From NCBI GenBank assembly GCA_003045825.1, contig PZPA01000007.1, positions 1 to 44,893 of the forward strand: 44,893 nucleotides of DNA, read 5' to 3'. Origin of the DNA: Bacteroidota bacterium (GTDB lineage Bacteria > Bacteroidota > Bacteroidia > Flavobacteriales > Schleiferiaceae). Positions 44,423-44,893 of the stretch are shown one piece after another. Position 1 is the stretch's first letter; each line of letters starts with the position of its first letter. The position numbers and the translations under genes are program-made. The notes below the pieces were generated by a model. The model was given only the letters and a program-made list of their open reading frames with translations, was not told the DNA's origin and did not search any database.

Positions 44423-44536
44423 CACAACTCCCTTTCTGCCTAACATCTCCCAAAAAAGCCCATAAACGTGTACAATTACCCAGTGGGGGGCGACGTTCTA
44501 AACAGGTGAATATACATTGGCATAAAGGGAGTTGTG
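44423..44536. repeat. Structured intergenic element with an 18-bp imperfect inverted repeat
   Basis: CACAACTCCCTTTCTGCC (44423-44440) and GGCATAAAGGGAGTTGTG (44519-44536) pair at 17 of 18 positions across 78 nt. The loop holds smaller pairings: AACGT (44465-44469) with ACGTT (44493-44497) and CCC-AGT-GGG around 44479-44487. It sits between the toxin-antitoxin pair and the next ORF, whose ATG begins 14 bp after the second arm. The rest of the 203-bp gap (44347-44549) has no recognisable gene. GCCTAAC next to the left arm fits one half (RYYYAAC) of an integron attC core, but the matching GTTRRRY was not found. Confidence 0.6.
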
Positions 44537-44549
44537 CCACATTAAAAAA

Positions 44550-44893
44550 ATGACAGAGAAACTAAACGGAGCACCAATTTCAGGAGAGTATGAAGAAATC
44601 CTGTTTGACTTGCCAGGACCTTGGCGAGAACAAGTTTGGCATTACGTGAAGTTTACAACAAAAGACGGAATTGAATGGGTTGGTGGTTTCAGAGAAAAGG
44701 ACAACCACAATTTCTTAGTTGCAGAATTAGATAGTAAAGGAGTTGCGTGCGTTGTTTCGGGTGGACACGGTTACATAATTGACATTAACCGAAAAGAGAA
44801 AATCAAAGACCTTGAAACCGACACTATCCTTGACCTAACTGCTGACCAAGAAACAAGTTCGTTTTACATTTCTCGTTGGTGGGACTTAAAATT
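44550..44893 (+). CDS. Hypothetical protein, 5' part only (cut by window edge)
   Basis: An open frame from the ATG at 44550 runs to the window edge, giving 114 codons. I do not recognise the family. Visible features are LNGAPISGEYEEILFDLPGP and WREQVWHYVKFTT near the start and FREKDNHNFLVAELD in the middle. The protein has no signal peptide or membrane segment. The beta-rich, aromatic-rich pattern suggests a small globular domain. It is AT-rich (23 of 60 G/C in 44641-44700). It begins directly after the structured element, as gene-cassette ORFs do. No function is proposed. Confidence 0.6.
   Translation, partial: MTEKLNGAPISGEYEEILFDLPGPWREQVWHYVKFTTKDGIEWVGGFREKDNHNFLVAELDSKGVACVVSGGHGYIIDINRKEKIKDLETDTILDLTADQETSSFYISRWWDLK

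Noticed and set aside
44423-44536. A firm call as an integron attC site
   Set aside because: Only half of the core (RYYYAAC) was found, no GTTRRRY, and only one copy is visible.
42460-44893. Insertion-sequence ends or target-site duplications around the recombinase
   Set aside because: No terminal inverted repeats flanking the recombinase and no direct duplications were seen.

Overview
The window looks like chromosomal DNA of a Bacteroidota bacterium, most likely a marine or freshwater Flavobacteriales member. Four things support this. A giant secreted protein carries a type IX secretion C-terminal sorting domain with LYPNPT. Promoters match the Bacteroidota -33/-7 type (TTG, about 19-21 nt, TAnnTTTG), and Shine-Dalgarno sequences are absent. 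Methionine synthase is split into two genes. Gene neighbourhoods are typical of the order: thrS-infC-rpmI-rplT, the men cluster, and amidase-Mce-FeS-HAD-FeS. I cannot name a genus.

Layout. 1-2.5 kb: the start of a DPP IV-like peptidase (cut by the window edge), a [2Fe-2S] ferredoxin and a ferredoxin-NADP reductase, all on the minus strand. 2.7-8.5 kb: a 1946-residue secreted modular protein. 8.6-14.8 kb: a methionine/SAM block. metK is on the minus strand behind what reads as a SAM-II riboswitch; the split metH and metF are on the plus strand behind a SAM-I riboswitch. The two leaders are divergent in one 349-bp gap. 14.8-20.2 kb: a six-gene minus-strand operon (amidase, Mce protein, two Fe-S proteins, a HAD phosphatase, a conserved protein). 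20.2-26.2 kb: lptD, pabA/trpG, ridA, lpd and an orphan ABC ATPase. 26.2-29.4 kb: thrS-infC-rpmI-rplT, ending in a good terminator. 29.5-37.9 kb: menaquinone synthesis (thioesterase, menF, menD, menA, menC, menE), with a TonB-dependent receptor on the opposite strand between menC and menE. 37.9-39.4 kb: a Sua5/YrdC protein, transaldolase and the SRP RNA gene. 39.5-42.5 kb: a DUF4199 protein, two family-2 glycosyltransferases and a DUF2200 protein.

42.5-44.9 kb is the accessory end: a C-rich tyrosine recombinase with an unusual N-terminal arm, an AT-richer HigBA-type toxin-antitoxin pair with its own near-perfect promoter, a structured intergenic element with an 18-bp imperfect inverted repeat, and an unrecognised ORF that leaves the window. 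This resembles the edge of a gene-cassette array, but the window holds only one such element, so this stays a hypothesis.

How the parts connect. SAM, made by MetK from methionine, probably feeds back on both metK and metH-metF through two unrelated aptamer classes. MetF supplies the methyl-tetrahydrofolate used by MetH. The men genes make menaquinone for respiration. Their gene ends are tightly coupled: ATGA overlaps at the thioesterase/menF and menF/menD junctions, and gaps of 1 and 4 nt after them. The genome is compact, and several convergent gene pairs overlap at their 3' ends. No rRNA, tRNA, CRISPR array or recognisable insertion sequence was seen.
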